DNA of 64,000 bases from Bacteroides sp. (GTDB lineage Bacteria > Bacteroidota > Bacteroidia > Bacteroidales > Muribaculaceae): NCBI GenBank assembly GCA_014801535.1, contig JAAVEA010000011.1:58608-122607 (forward strand). Direction: 5' to 3'. A model generated the notes under the pieces. That model worked only from the letters and a program-made list of their open reading frames with translations. It was not told the DNA's origin and did not search any database. The translations under genes were made by a program, and so were the position numbers. Below are positions 1 through 8,984 of this stretch, one piece after another; the first letter of the stretch is position 1, and each line of letters opens with the position of its first letter.

Positions 1-3000
1 AAGTCTCTTCCGTATATCTCACCTTTTACCACTACTGTAGGCATTACTGTCTCAGCTGTTACAGCCTTGTAGAGTTCACCGGGCTGTACGTTATAGGTGA
101 CACTTCCTGATTCCTTGGGATCATAAACATTGGCCTCGAAGTTCATGTCTTCCATTGCTACGAAATTGTAGTTAACCGATGCCTGTCCATGAAGAACCTC
201 CACACCATTCACTTTGAGATCCACGCGATGTGATGCGCTGTTGGGAACGATTTTCAGTGTCATGTCGCGACCGCGGACTGCTGTTGAAGTCAACCCGGAG
301 ACTGCGGCTCCCTTCACATCAGAAATGTTGATGTTATAAACAGGAGTCATATTGTTGAGAGCAGGAAGGGCATCTACAATGTCGGCTGTAGCACCTTTAA
401 CAAGATTCCAGTTCTTTTTATTGAAAGATGTAGCTATACGGATCTGATTCCCTTCACGGACATTGGAATCGCTCACCTTGCAGTTCACATTAAGCTTATG
501 GCTTTCGCCCGGACCTGCCGACCATACATTCACAGGTGAGATAAACTCCTTTATGTTACCGTCTTTGTCTGTAAGCACTGCGCCCCAGTAAGCCTGATCG
601 TAACCCTTGGGGATATTGAGGGCGTTAAGACGGATTGTGAATTCCTGACCGGGAATCACATTCACGGCATCACTGAACATTCCTACAGAACCGTTCTTAT
701 CGGTCAGCGACCATACTGATTTCTGGGCATCTACAGCAGTGGGAGCCGCAAGGTCAAAGTGGATGATGGTGTTGTCGGCGAGGGTCACATTGTAATTACC
801 GTCGGCATCGGGGGTGAGACGGGTTGAGTTGGCATAAACCGTCATCATATTGTCGTTGTCAGCTATGTGACTTGCCTTGAATGAGACACTGCTTCCTTTC
901 TCCATTGAACCGGTCTGAGCCGTTGTCTCAAACTTAACTTCGTTGTTTTCCATAACCGCAAAGAGCACATCGTTTTTCACTTCAGGTTTGTCGACGATTA
1001 CATTTGCGATTGTGTTCCAGTTTTCAGCTTTCTTATAATTGTTTACGGCACGTTCACTGGGCACATGAAGGGTGACGAGATCTGTCTTTACGCCTGAGAG
1101 AACACACCAGTTGATAAATTCAGCGTTCTCACGGCCTACATAGATGTCACGCAATGCCGTGCAGGCTACGAAGATATTATATTCATATTTGCTTACTCCT
1201 GCCGGAATGTTGATTGATGTGATTCCACTCTGCGCAAAGCAAGCATTGTTGAAGCGGTTCACTGAGCCGGGGAGGATAACTTCCTTGAGAGATCCTTTTC
1301 CACGGAACGCATCGCGGGGGATAGCGTTAGCCTGATCAGACCCGCTTGCTGAAATGCGGACTCCTGAGATGTCGAGACGACGGAGATTCATCGAGCTTTT
1401 CATGAATGCGAAGTCACGGGCATCAATGTTACCGAAGAGGGTGAGATCCTTGATTGTTCCGGTTTCCGATTCAGGGATTATTGCGGAGAGTGTTCCGGGA
1501 GTGCCTACCCAAACACTTCTTTTTTCCTTAACTTCAGATGCTTTCTGAACGAGAATGGTTATCTCCTGATTCTCACGCACATTATTGATTGTATATCTGC
1601 CTGAGTTGGCAACAAGAGTTATGCCGTTGGCCTTTACTGTCACTACATCTTCCGCAGCGTTAGCTGGTGTGACTTTAAATGTGTAGTCCCAACCGCGGAT
1701 CACGCTCTGCTCCCCTTCTACTGATACACCGCTTACAGCAGGAAGTGTTACCATGAAGGATGCCGGAGAAGTAGTATTGGGATCAAGTTCGTTAAGTGTG
1801 AGAAGTTCACCTGCCACCGGAAGCCATACATTCTGACCATCTTCCTGAGTGACGATACGGATACGGTCTTTTGAGTCTACAGATGTTCCGGAAGGAAGGG
1901 CGCAGTTGTTAAAATCCTTATAACCTGTCGGAAGATAACCCATTGAAACCATCGAGAGAGCTGCCGGAGAAGACAGGAGTGCTTTCACCGCACCGTTTTC
2001 GTTACAGAGAGCAACCGCGATTTTTCCGTTGAAGTCTGCATGAGCGAGATTTTTCAGATTACCTACTCTCACCTTGAAGTTACGGCCTGAAGCGAAATCT
2101 GTAAGATCCGATCCGATACCTGCCTGATTTCCATCGGCGGTAATATGAATAGGTGACCATGCTGCCACCGTTCCTGTTGCCGGCTTTATATTATATATGA
2201 TGGTGTTGAGATTGTTGTAGTTGTGAGTGCGGCTTACTGTCGGATTCAGAAGTGTGCTGAGGAAGTAACCGTCGGCGGAACCACCCCAACCCCAGTTGAA
2301 ATGGAGATAGTCGCCCTGATAGCCGTCGCAGACGAAAGCGTGACCGGCTGTCACATCCTGTCCGCAATAAAGAACCGGACGTCCGGCATCGATTTCATCT
2401 TTTACGAGGTTATCCCATGCCTGTTGTGTGGCAACCTCAGAGCGTTTCTTATATGACACACCCGGATCATAACCGAAATAGGTGGAGAGTGCTCCCGGAA
2501 CACGCACCTCATATGCGCTCGAGCCGGACATTGCATATTGAGTGTCGATACTCTTTGAAGCATGATACATAAGGGTTGCTACCGCATCGCCCTCCTCTGC
2601 GGAATATCCTGAACGGTAGTTATCCATTCTCATATTATCCCAGTCGTAAGATGTGGCGAAGTCCACCCCTCCGAACGAACCGGTGCCGGCCGCAGGATAA
2701 TTATGATACTTCATGATTGTGGCCATTGCCGTTCCCACGCAACCAACCAGAGGTTTGCCGGGAATCATTGCATTGAAGGGGCCTTCCTGGCTCCACTGGG
2801 GAGTGTTGAGCCTTTTTTCAGCCGCACGCTCGCCGGCCTTGCGTGCCACCTTGCGTAATTCGGTAACCGACTGATTGCTCTGAAGCGAGGGAGCCGCTTT
2901 AATTTCACGCTCGATGCCGGTGAGCATCCATTTCATTCCGTCGGGCATATTCTTCGCAGGATATGAACCCTCAAATGAGTAACCTACCACGGGAGTTGTG

Positions 3001-3254
3001 GTGGTCTCGCCTGAAATCATTACGAATCCGCCGTTGTCGGCAACATTGAAAACGTAGTAGAGCGGATTTGACTCCGTGCCGGCGATGAATACCGGTTCGA
3101 GTGTAACATCACCCGAGAGGTTGCCGCTTCTTGCTCTTACAAACTCAGTAGCTAACGTCTGCGCTTCAGTGAGTGAGACTTTTTCGGAGTAAGAGTAGAT
3201 GGATGTTCCCAGAAGAATTGAGGGGATTGCGATCCAGCTAAAGTGTCTGATCAT
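1..3254 (-). CDS. Secreted C10 (streptopain-like) cysteine peptidase with C-terminal repeat region, partial
   Basis: Open frame from an ATG at 3254 to the window edge, so the C-terminus is missing (about 1084 codons seen). The start MIRHFSWIAIPSILLGTSIYS is a signal peptide. Residues about 25-120 resemble the Spi/propeptide domain of C10 peptidases (VFNVADNGGFVMISG). The catalytic Cys is residue 172 in GCVGTAMATIMKYH, the His is about residue 305 in GHAFVCDGY, and FNWGWGG follows, as in SpeB/interpain. Beyond about residue 350 come Ig-like or beta-rich stretches and a BspA-like leucine-rich segment (LRRLDISGV, FRGKGSLKEVILPGSVNRF). The family cleaves extracellular proteins; the substrate here is unknown. 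A second, shorter C10 gene lies at 60307-61593. Confidence 0.9.
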   Translation of the reverse strand, partial: MIRHFSWIAIPSILLGTSIYSYSEKVSLTEAQTLATEFVRARSGNLSGDVTLEPVFIAGTESNPLYYVFNVADNGGFVMISGETTTTPVVGYSFEGSYPAKNMPDGMKWMLTGIEREIKAAPSLQSNQSVTELRKVARKAGERAAEKRLNTPQWSQEGPFNAMIPGKPLVGCVGTAMATIMKYHNYPAAGTGSFGGVDFATSYDWDNMRMDNYRSGYSAEEGDAVATLMYHASKSIDTQYAMSGSSAYEVRVPGALSTYFGYDPGVSYKKRSEVATQQAWDNLVKDEIDAGRPVLYCGQDVTAGHAFVCDGYQGDYLHFNWGWGGSADGYFLSTLLNPTVSRTHNYNNLNTIIYNIKPATGTVAAWSPIHITADGNQAGIGSDLTDFASGRNFKVRVGNLKNLAHADFNGKIAVALCNENGAVKALLSSPAALSMVSMGYLPTGYKDFNNCALPSGTSVDSKDRIRIVTQEDGQNVWLPVAGELLTLNELDPNTTSPASFMVTLPAVSGVSVEGEQSVIRGWDYTFKVTPANAAEDVVTVKANGITLVANSGRYTINNVRENQEITILVQKASEVKEKRSVWVGTPGTLSAIIPESETGTIKDLTLFGNIDARDFAFMKSSMNLRRLDISGVRISASGSDQANAIPRDAFRGKGSLKEVILPGSVNRFNNACFAQSGITSINIPAGVSKYEYNIFVACTALRDIYVGRENAEFINWCVLSGVKTDLVTLHVPSERAVNNYKKAENWNTIANVIVDKPEVKNDVLFAVMENNEVKFETTAQTGSMEKGSSVSFKASHIADNDNMMTVYANSTRLTPDADGNYNVTLADNTIIHFDLAAPTAVDAQKSVWSLTDKNGSVGMFSDAVNVIPGQEFTIRLNALNIPKGYDQAYWGAVLTDKDGNIKEFISPVNVWSAGPGESHKLNVNCKVSDSNVREGNQIRIATSFNKKNWNLVKGATADIVDALPALNNMTPVYNINISDVKGAAVSGLTSTAVRGRDMTLKIVPNSASHRVDLKVNGVEVLHGQASVNYNFVAMEDMNFEANVYDPKESGSVTYNVQPGELYKAVTAETVMPTVVVKGEIYGRD

Positions 3255-3639
3255 AGCTTTTGTAGAATTAATGAAATTTAGAATTATGGAATAAATTTTA
3301 ACACTGTTTGACATATAAAATCAAAAAACAGAGAAATTGTTCTGGATTTGGGTTAAAATTTTTCAAAAAATTTGATTTTTTCTTTTCATTAATTCTTAAC
3401 TAATTTATTATCAGCTACTTTTTATTTTTAATCTATTAGGGTAATCTATTACATCATATACAAAATACTTACAATTTATTTACATTATTTCAGTAATTAC
3501 CTAAAAATACGAAAATCGCGACCTTTAACTTGTTAATTAATTTAACATCTTATTGTTAATTAATTTAACACAATTTGCCTATATACTGCGCGAGGGTTGT
3601 ATCATCTAATAGCCTCTAAGTTCCCGCTCTGCAGAACAC
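3255..3639. other. AT-rich intergenic region, no gene seen
   Basis: About 385 bp of strongly AT-rich DNA between two leftward genes. It should hold the promoter of the C10 peptidase gene. The only distinct structure I see is the tandem 18-bp direct repeat at 3530-3570. Confidence 0.6.
3530..3570. repeat. Exact 18-bp direct repeat, 23-bp period
   Basis: TTGTTAATTAATTTAACA occurs at 3530-3547 and again at 3553-3570, separated by 5 bp. Each copy contains GTTAATTAATTTAAC, itself nearly palindromic. The 23-bp period is about two helical turns, which suits a paired binding site, but AT-rich slippage is also possible. It lies about 280 bp upstream of the C10 peptidase start. Confidence 0.7.
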
Positions 3640-4608
3640 TCATTTTGACAATCTGAAAATCTCTCGACGCTGCCTGAAATTTTTTCTAAGACATTCGCTG
3701 TAAAGCCACGGCTCGGCACCATGGTAATCCCCTACATTGAGAATATCGAGAATATTAGGCAGAGAACTACCATCATAACCCTCCACAACAAGCACTTTTG
3801 ATTCGGGATGGAGGGTTACCGTAATCGAATCATTAAGCAATGTAGACGTATTGTCAGTCTTCCAGTTCACCGGATTAATGCACATCACATTCGGTTCGCT
3901 TACCACAGGCTTGATATATTTCACATCAGATACAGAGTTATAACATATCACCACACCGGTATCCAAGGAATCTCTTGCTCCCACGATATAAGGATGATCC
4001 GCTACATCATCGGGCGTCACTTTATATCCCAGAACATATGCGGCGATCATTCTTTTACGGGTTGACTCATCCATAACTTTAAGGAGTTCGACCACTGATT
4101 TGCCACCCTGGCTGAATCCGGCAAGAAAGAATGGGCGGTTATGGTTTTTCTCTTCTATAAATCTCTGAAAAGAATTCCTTACATCCTCAAAACTCACATC
4201 TCCATATCGACGGTTGATTGTGTCTTCATTAAGTGTGGCCCATGAGTCGAGTGTGATATGTCGGTAATATGGAGAATAGAAATTATTACCATCGGCCATA
4301 TATTCCGCAACACCATTCATCTCTATAGCCATGTCCGCACGATGATCGGCACGTGACGGATCAGCATAATGGCATATAAGGTTGTCTGAAGTGATCCAGT
4401 CGTATTCCCAAGTGGAAGGGATATAGAATACATCCGCACCATTTCCCGTGGAATCATTCAGGATTTCGTTCCACATAATAGTGTCGGAATAATCAGGTGC
4501 GACAGGAACATACGTCTTCTCCCCTATAGAATCTAAATAACTATTTTCATGACATCCGGAGCTGATCACCACTCCGGCGGTAAAAAACATTGCAAGAACA
4601 CTCTTCAT
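3640..4608 (-). CDS. DUF3089 family lipoprotein (alpha/beta-hydrolase fold)
   Basis: 322 aa. The N-terminus MKSVLAMFFTAGVVISSGC ends in a lipobox (SSGC), so it is probably a lipoprotein. FYIPSTWEYDW, HYADPSRADHRADMAIEM and the nucleophile elbow GFSQGG (about residue 170) match the DUF3089 family, which has an alpha/beta-hydrolase fold. A conserved late His fits VGDYHGAEPW. The substrate is unknown. It is transcribed alone, with AT-rich DNA on both sides. Confidence 0.75.
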   Translation of the reverse strand: MKSVLAMFFTAGVVISSGCHENSYLDSIGEKTYVPVAPDYSDTIMWNEILNDSTGNGADVFYIPSTWEYDWITSDNLICHYADPSRADHRADMAIEMNGVAEYMADGNNFYSPYYRHITLDSWATLNEDTINRRYGDVSFEDVRNSFQRFIEEKNHNRPFFLAGFSQGGKSVVELLKVMDESTRKRMIAAYVLGYKVTPDDVADHPYIVGARDSLDTGVVICYNSVSDVKYIKPVVSEPNVMCINPVNWKTDNTSTLLNDSITVTLHPESKVLVVEGYDGSSLPNILDILNVGDYHGAEPWLYSECLRKNFRQRREIFRLSK

Positions 4609-4796
4609 GTAAATATGTGAATTTGATTACAAAAATAACCAAATACTCTCATTTAAACTAATGCCGGGACATTCTTTCTGTAAACCTACTCATTTAAAAA
4701 TTTGTTAAAAATACATATGATTCCACATCTCTTTCCTCTTATCTCTTCAAATCCCAACACTAAACGCTATTAACCAACTGCTTATAAAAATATTTT

Positions 4797-6503
4797 ATGG
4801 CCCTTATTGAGTATATTTTCAATATTTTAAGGAATAATCCGGTAATCCCGATTTTCCTGACCATAGGTCTTGGTTTCTCGATCGGACAGCTGAAGTATAA
4901 GTCATTCTCTCTCGGTCCGGTGGCCGCAACCCTTATTATTGGTGTAATCATCGGACAGATCGGAATTGAGATCTCTCCAACTGTCAGAGTAATATTTTTC
5001 ATGCTTTTCCTATTCAGCATAGGATATAGCGTGGGACCACAGTTTTTTCGTTCGCTCAAGGGGAGTGGCCTGAAACAGGTTGGCTTCGCAGTGCTCGAAG
5101 CAATAGTGTGCGCCACGACCGTAATTGTCGCTGCAAAAATAATGGGATATGACACAGGCACCGCATGTGGACTCTTTGCCGGATCTCAGACAGCATCTGC
5201 CTCACTGGGAGTCACAGTCGATACCATCCGTTCGATGACGATGCCGGAAGAAGCGAAAAAAGCCATAACCGACATGATACCCGCCTGCTATGCCGTAACC
5301 TACATTTTCGGAACGATCGGCTCGGCATGGATTCTTTCCAATATCGGCCCCTGGCTTCTTGGAGGGATGAAGAAGGTGAAAGAGGAGACAGCACAGATCG
5401 AATCGAAGATGGACGACGGAGAGTTCACCCCCGACGATGGAATGATCGATGCAAACCGACCCGTCGCTTTCCGGGCATATCGTGCTGATTCGGATATTTT
5501 CAATGAACCTCGATCTGTGCAATATGTGGAAAATCTTTTTGCTCAGAAAAATGTGCGTCTGTTTATCGAACGTCTCAGGCTTAATGGAAAATTGCATGAC
5601 CCTAAACCGGATCTAATTATAAAGCGAGGAGATACAATCGTGTTGAGCGGTCGCCGTGAGGTGATAGTTGATGAGGCATCCGTTATCGGATCCGAAGTAG
5701 CAGATATGGAACTCCTGAGCTTTGGAGCGGAAAATCTGCCGGTGACCGTATCTAAAAAAGGGGCTGCAGGAATGACGTTCGGGGAAATACGTAAACAATC
5801 TTTCATGAATGGAGTCATCATTAAAAGCATGACACGTAACGGCGTGAGTCTTCCGGCCCGATCTAAAACAGAGATACAGCGTGGAGATGTGCTCACACTT
5901 GTAGGTCTCCCGAGTAAGGTGGCGGTGGCTGTTGACAATATAGGTTACGCTGACAGACAGACTGAAGCTACCGATATGGTTTTCCTCGGAATCGGCATTG
6001 CATTAGGTTGCTTCATCGGTGCCCTGTCGTTTATGATTGACGGTATACCCGTATCGCTGAGCACAAGTGGAGGTGCCCTATTCTCAGGTCTCTTCTTCGG
6101 TTGGCTGCGCACAAGGAAACCCACTTGTGGTTATATTCCTTCGCAGGTTTCGTGGCTGTTCGATAAATTAGGGTTGAATATGTTCATAGCTGTTATCGGT
6201 CTTTCCTCCGGACCTTCATTTATAAGCGGCATCGCTAATGTTGGGATCAGTCTATTTATCGTTGGAATAATTTGCACCATCATTCCGCTTGTAATCATGA
6301 CACTTGTAGGACATAAGATTTTCAAATTCGGACGTGCCGAGACACTCGGATGTGTGGCCGGCAGCCGTTGCGGTGTAGCTTCCATAGGCGCTATTCAGGA
6401 TGCCTTGGGGAGCAATCTTCCGGCAATCGGCTATACGGTGACTTATGCAGTGGCCAATTTCGTGCTTGTCTTCTCCAGCATTCTTGTAATAGTTTTCATA
6501 TAA
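4797..6503 (+). CDS. AspT/YidE-type membrane transporter with two RCK_C domains
   Basis: 568 aa. There are hydrophobic segments at about 10-190 and 400-565, each containing the duplicated AspT/YidE half (GLFAGSQTASASLG in the first, GCVAGSRCGVASIGA in the second). Between them are two TrkA-C-like domains (about 215-300 and 305-380), with typical PDLIIKRGDTIVLSGRREV and IQRGDVLTLVG strings. The family includes aspartate-alanine antiporters, but most Bacteroidales members have no assigned substrate. The start follows an AT-rich leader (4780-4796). Neighbours give no clue to the substrate. Confidence 0.85.
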   Translation: MALIEYIFNILRNNPVIPIFLTIGLGFSIGQLKYKSFSLGPVAATLIIGVIIGQIGIEISPTVRVIFFMLFLFSIGYSVGPQFFRSLKGSGLKQVGFAVLEAIVCATTVIVAAKIMGYDTGTACGLFAGSQTASASLGVTVDTIRSMTMPEEAKKAITDMIPACYAVTYIFGTIGSAWILSNIGPWLLGGMKKVKEETAQIESKMDDGEFTPDDGMIDANRPVAFRAYRADSDIFNEPRSVQYVENLFAQKNVRLFIERLRLNGKLHDPKPDLIIKRGDTIVLSGRREVIVDEASVIGSEVADMELLSFGAENLPVTVSKKGAAGMTFGEIRKQSFMNGVIIKSMTRNGVSLPARSKTEIQRGDVLTLVGLPSKVAVAVDNIGYADRQTEATDMVFLGIGIALGCFIGALSFMIDGIPVSLSTSGGALFSGLFFGWLRTRKPTCGYIPSQVSWLFDKLGLNMFIAVIGLSSGPSFISGIANVGISLFIVGIICTIIPLVIMTLVGHKIFKFGRAETLGCVAGSRCGVASIGAIQDALGSNLPAIGYTVTYAVANFVLVFSSILVIVFI

Positions 6504-6650
6504 TGGAGAGTATCGGGCACGATTAAAACAAAATAAGATACTTTATAGATTCTTAAACGATTCAATAGCACGCAGGATTGTTTTAACTATGAAAGCCGAT
6601 GATGAATCACATCGGAATATCGGCATTTAGAATTTAAAACAATTTGTACT

Positions 6651-6968
6651 ATGGAAAAGCAGAAAAAATCTTATTACGTCAACATGGTTGAAGCCAATGT
6701 TAAAGACAATGGCAAGATTAAAATGGATGAAGTCCTTAACTTCAATTTCGGCGGTCATCACGACATAGCCGCAATGGTAGAAAAAGCTAAATCCCTCGGA
6801 TTTGCAAAGGATAAGCATGCCAAGGAGTTTGTTCTTGCCATGCGCTTCATGCATCATGTAATCAAGAAGAATTCCGACAATGCTCTTTTCGCGGAATTCG
6901 GCCCTCAATTCGAGGCATTCAAGAAGAGCCTAAAGGCTCAAGTCGGATGCAATTGTGAAGAAAAGTAA
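6651..6968 (+). CDS. Small DUF3861-like protein
   Basis: 105 aa, soluble, with no signal peptide. The pattern YYVNMVEANVKDNGK ... HHDIAAMVEKAKSLGFA ... FVLAMRFMHHVIKKN resembles the small DUF3861 family; this assignment is from memory and moderate. The C-terminus has Cys-Asn-Cys (VGCNCEEK). The start follows an AT-rich leader. A small hairpin (GCCGAT...ATCGGC, about 6596-6625) lies in its upstream region. A large hairpin follows the stop codon. Function unknown. Confidence 0.65.
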   Translation: MEKQKKSYYVNMVEANVKDNGKIKMDEVLNFNFGGHHDIAAMVEKAKSLGFAKDKHAKEFVLAMRFMHHVIKKNSDNALFAEFGPQFEAFKKSLKAQVGCNCEEK

Positions 6969-7008
6969 CTGTAAGCATCAATAACTTAACATAGCTGAAT
7001 TTAATAAG

Positions 7009-7086
7009 GAGGCTGTTTAATAATTGAACTGCACCCCGAAAGTTGAACATAAAACTTCTGGAGTGCAGCTCAATTGTTAGACAGCC
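7009..7086. repeat. Large imperfect inverted repeat (MITE-like hairpin or bidirectional terminator)
   Basis: Two arms of about 37 nt (7010-7046 and 7050-7086, approximate) pair with about 29 matches. The outer ends read AGGCTGTTTAA on the left and TTAGACAGCCT on the right, and the inner arms AACTGCACCCC and GGAGTGCAGCT. The right arm abuts the stop codon of the convergent NTF2-like gene. It could be a MITE-like remnant or a bidirectional terminator. No transposase is nearby. Confidence 0.6.
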
Positions 7087-7470
7087 TTATCTTTTTATTG
7101 TATCGGAATTTTGATTATAAGCCTTAGCCACACACTTCCATTCACCGTCAAGCTTTAGAAGCAGAAGGAAATCGGTGAAGTCAATGCGTCCTCCCCAACC
7201 TTCCTCAAGCACACGGACCACGGCAACCGTCTCTTCTACGGCAAGCACATCGACTCGTGCCTTAAAATTCTCCCCGGCTCCTACAGTATCCACATTATGA
7301 TAGAACTGATCGATGGATCCATGTTCCAACTCTCCGTCAAGAATTCCGAACAATACAGCATCTGCTGTAAATAATTCCTTTGCATGAGAACTGTCTCCTT
7401 CTGCAACACTTTTCACAAACTTCATAGCCGCCTCTTCTACAGCGGCATATTCCTTGATTTTATCTCTCAT
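7087..7470 (-). CDS. NTF2-like (putative lumazine-binding/SnoaL-type) protein
   Basis: 127 aa. Short alpha+beta protein: AAMKFVKSVAEGDSSHAKELFTADAVLFG, then beta strands (ARVDVLAVEETVAVVRVLEEGW, FTDFLLLLKLDGEWKCVAKAY). This is the usual layout of the Lumazine_bd_2/SnoaL-like NTF2 fold. Probably a small-molecule binding or enzyme domain of unknown substrate. It is divergent from the HxlR regulator at 7630, which may control it. Confidence 0.75.
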   Translation of the reverse strand: MRDKIKEYAAVEEAAMKFVKSVAEGDSSHAKELFTADAVLFGILDGELEHGSIDQFYHNVDTVGAGENFKARVDVLAVEETVAVVRVLEEGWGGRIDFTDFLLLLKLDGEWKCVAKAYNQNSDTIKR

Positions 7471-7495
7471 TTCAATAAATATTAATTTCCTTTGG

Positions 7496-7503
7496 CAAAA
7501 TTA
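7496..7503 (-). promoter_or_regulatory. -7 box (TAATTTTG) for the NTF2-like gene
   Basis: Read leftward, 7503-7496 is TAATTTTG, an exact match to the Bacteroidetes TAnnTTTG -7 box, about 25 bp from the start codon at 7470. Confidence 0.55.
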
Positions 7504-7605
7504 GGATAAGAATCACTTTAAAACAAGTAGCGAAAAATTTTTCGGGTATAGAAAAGTTTTTCGGTAGAAGCTGTTTCGACAATTTCGCATGATTAAGATT
7601 ATTAT

Positions 7606-7613
7606 TAAATTTG
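7606..7613 (+). promoter_or_regulatory. -7 box (TAAATTTG) for the HxlR gene
   Basis: TAAATTTG matches TAnnTTTG and ends 16 bp before the ATG at 7630, implying a very short leader. The divergent box at 7496-7503 places both promoters in one 160-bp region, a likely HxlR binding region. Confidence 0.55.
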
Positions 7614-7629
7614 CAAAAAGAATTTATTT

Positions 7630-7989
7630 ATGGCTTACGAAAAAAAGATACCGGTCGACCTTGATTGTCCGCTTCGTTTGACAATGAGTCTAATAGAATC
7701 AAAATGGAAATCATGCATCCTCGATGAATTGCGTTCCGGGAAACCCATGCGGCCAAATGAGATCCATAAATGTCTCCCCGAGGCAGCCCCTCGCGTTCTC
7801 GACCTGCAGATGAAGGAGATGGTTACTGATGGCCTGATCAGTAAGACAATCTATCCCGAATTACCTCCACGCTCGGAATATTTGATAACGGATCTCGGAA
7901 AGTCTCTTCTTCCTATAATTGATGCCATGCTGAAATGGGGAGAAGAACATTACGATATTTTCTTAAAGAAATATAAAAGGAATTCTTAG
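7630..7989 (+). CDS. HxlR family winged-helix transcription regulator
   Basis: 119 aa, typical family length. DCPLRLTMSLIESKWKSCILDEL is the N-terminal Cys-containing start of the HxlR fold, followed by RPNEIHKCLPEAAPRVLDLQMKEM (recognition region) and LPPRSEYLITDLGKSLLPII (wing). Members often sense redox or electrophile stress through the conserved Cys (here residue 11). It is divergent from the NTF2-like gene and 53 bp ahead of an EamA transporter and an SDR, its likely targets by position. Confidence 0.88.
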   Translation: MAYEKKIPVDLDCPLRLTMSLIESKWKSCILDELRSGKPMRPNEIHKCLPEAAPRVLDLQMKEMVTDGLISKTIYPELPPRSEYLITDLGKSLLPIIDAMLKWGEEHYDIFLKKYKRNS

Positions 7990-8042
7990 GCGTACTCAAC
8001 ATTAAACCTGAATTTGATTCAAATCAAGACAGCATAATCTCT

Positions 8043-8975
8043 ATGGCAATCAACAATCTTAAAGGATATTTATTAGCCGCAGTGGCAGCGGCCGCATACG
8101 GCACGAATCCGGCCTTCGCAATCCCACTCTACGACCATGGCATGAATCCTAATTCGGTATTGCTGTTCAGGTATCTAATCGGGCTGCCGATTCTTGCATG
8201 CATCATGAAAGCACGCAGATTATCTTTCAAACTAAGCAAAGATGAAATTCTTAAAGTAATTATTTTGGGATTTCTTATGGCTCTTTCTTCACTTACCTTA
8301 TTCGAGAGCTATAAATATATGAATTCCGGAATTGCCTCCACCCTTCTCTTCGTTTACCCTATTATGGTGGCGGTATTGATGATATTTCTCTTTCACGAGA
8401 AATTTAAGATTTCCATAGGCCTATGTCTGATAATAATGAGCGTAGGTCTCTTTTTCCTGATGAATCCTCAGGGCACCGATTCTCTGAGCCTCACCGGAAT
8501 CCTGCTTGTAATGGTATCGGCAGGAACCTACGCCATATATATTATTCTGGTGAATGTTTCAAAAACAATTAAGGAGATCCCTACAACTAAACTATTGTTT
8601 TACGTGCTCGGTGCAGGCACCTTTTTCTATATATGCCTTATTCCTTTGGGCTTTGAACTCACATTACCATCAAATAATTCTGACTGGTGGTCGCTCACGG
8701 CACTCGCAATTATTCCAACTGTAATCTCATTGGCATGTACCACAAGAGCGATACAGCTTATCGGATCAACGCCCACTGCTATTTTCGGGGCTCTCGAACC
8801 GGTTTCGGCTGTTATACTAAGTGTCACGATACTCGGTCAGTCAATCACGACGAGAGATATAATCGGAGGTGTGCTTATCATAATTGCAACCACAATTGTA
8901 GTTGCCGACAATTCGGTAGACAAGATAATTCTACATGTACGCAAGATGTTCCCCCGTCATGCAAAAAATAAATAG
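8043..8975 (+). CDS. EamA family (DMT) transporter
   Basis: 310 aa with about ten hydrophobic helices in two EamA repeats (about 5-135 and 150-285). Family features include the AYGTNPAFAIPLY start, SSLTLFESYKYMNSGIASTLLF, and AIFGALEPVSAVILSV in the second half. Inner-membrane metabolite exporter or importer of unknown substrate. The next gene starts 9 bp downstream, so it is probably cotranscribed with the dehydrogenase. Confidence 0.87.
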   Translation: MAINNLKGYLLAAVAAAAYGTNPAFAIPLYDHGMNPNSVLLFRYLIGLPILACIMKARRLSFKLSKDEILKVIILGFLMALSSLTLFESYKYMNSGIASTLLFVYPIMVAVLMIFLFHEKFKISIGLCLIIMSVGLFFLMNPQGTDSLSLTGILLVMVSAGTYAIYIILVNVSKTIKEIPTTKLLFYVLGAGTFFYICLIPLGFELTLPSNNSDWWSLTALAIIPTVISLACTTRAIQLIGSTPTAIFGALEPVSAVILSVTILGQSITTRDIIGGVLIIIATTIVVADNSVDKIILHVRKMFPRHAKNK

Positions 8976-8984
8976 CGAAACGAA

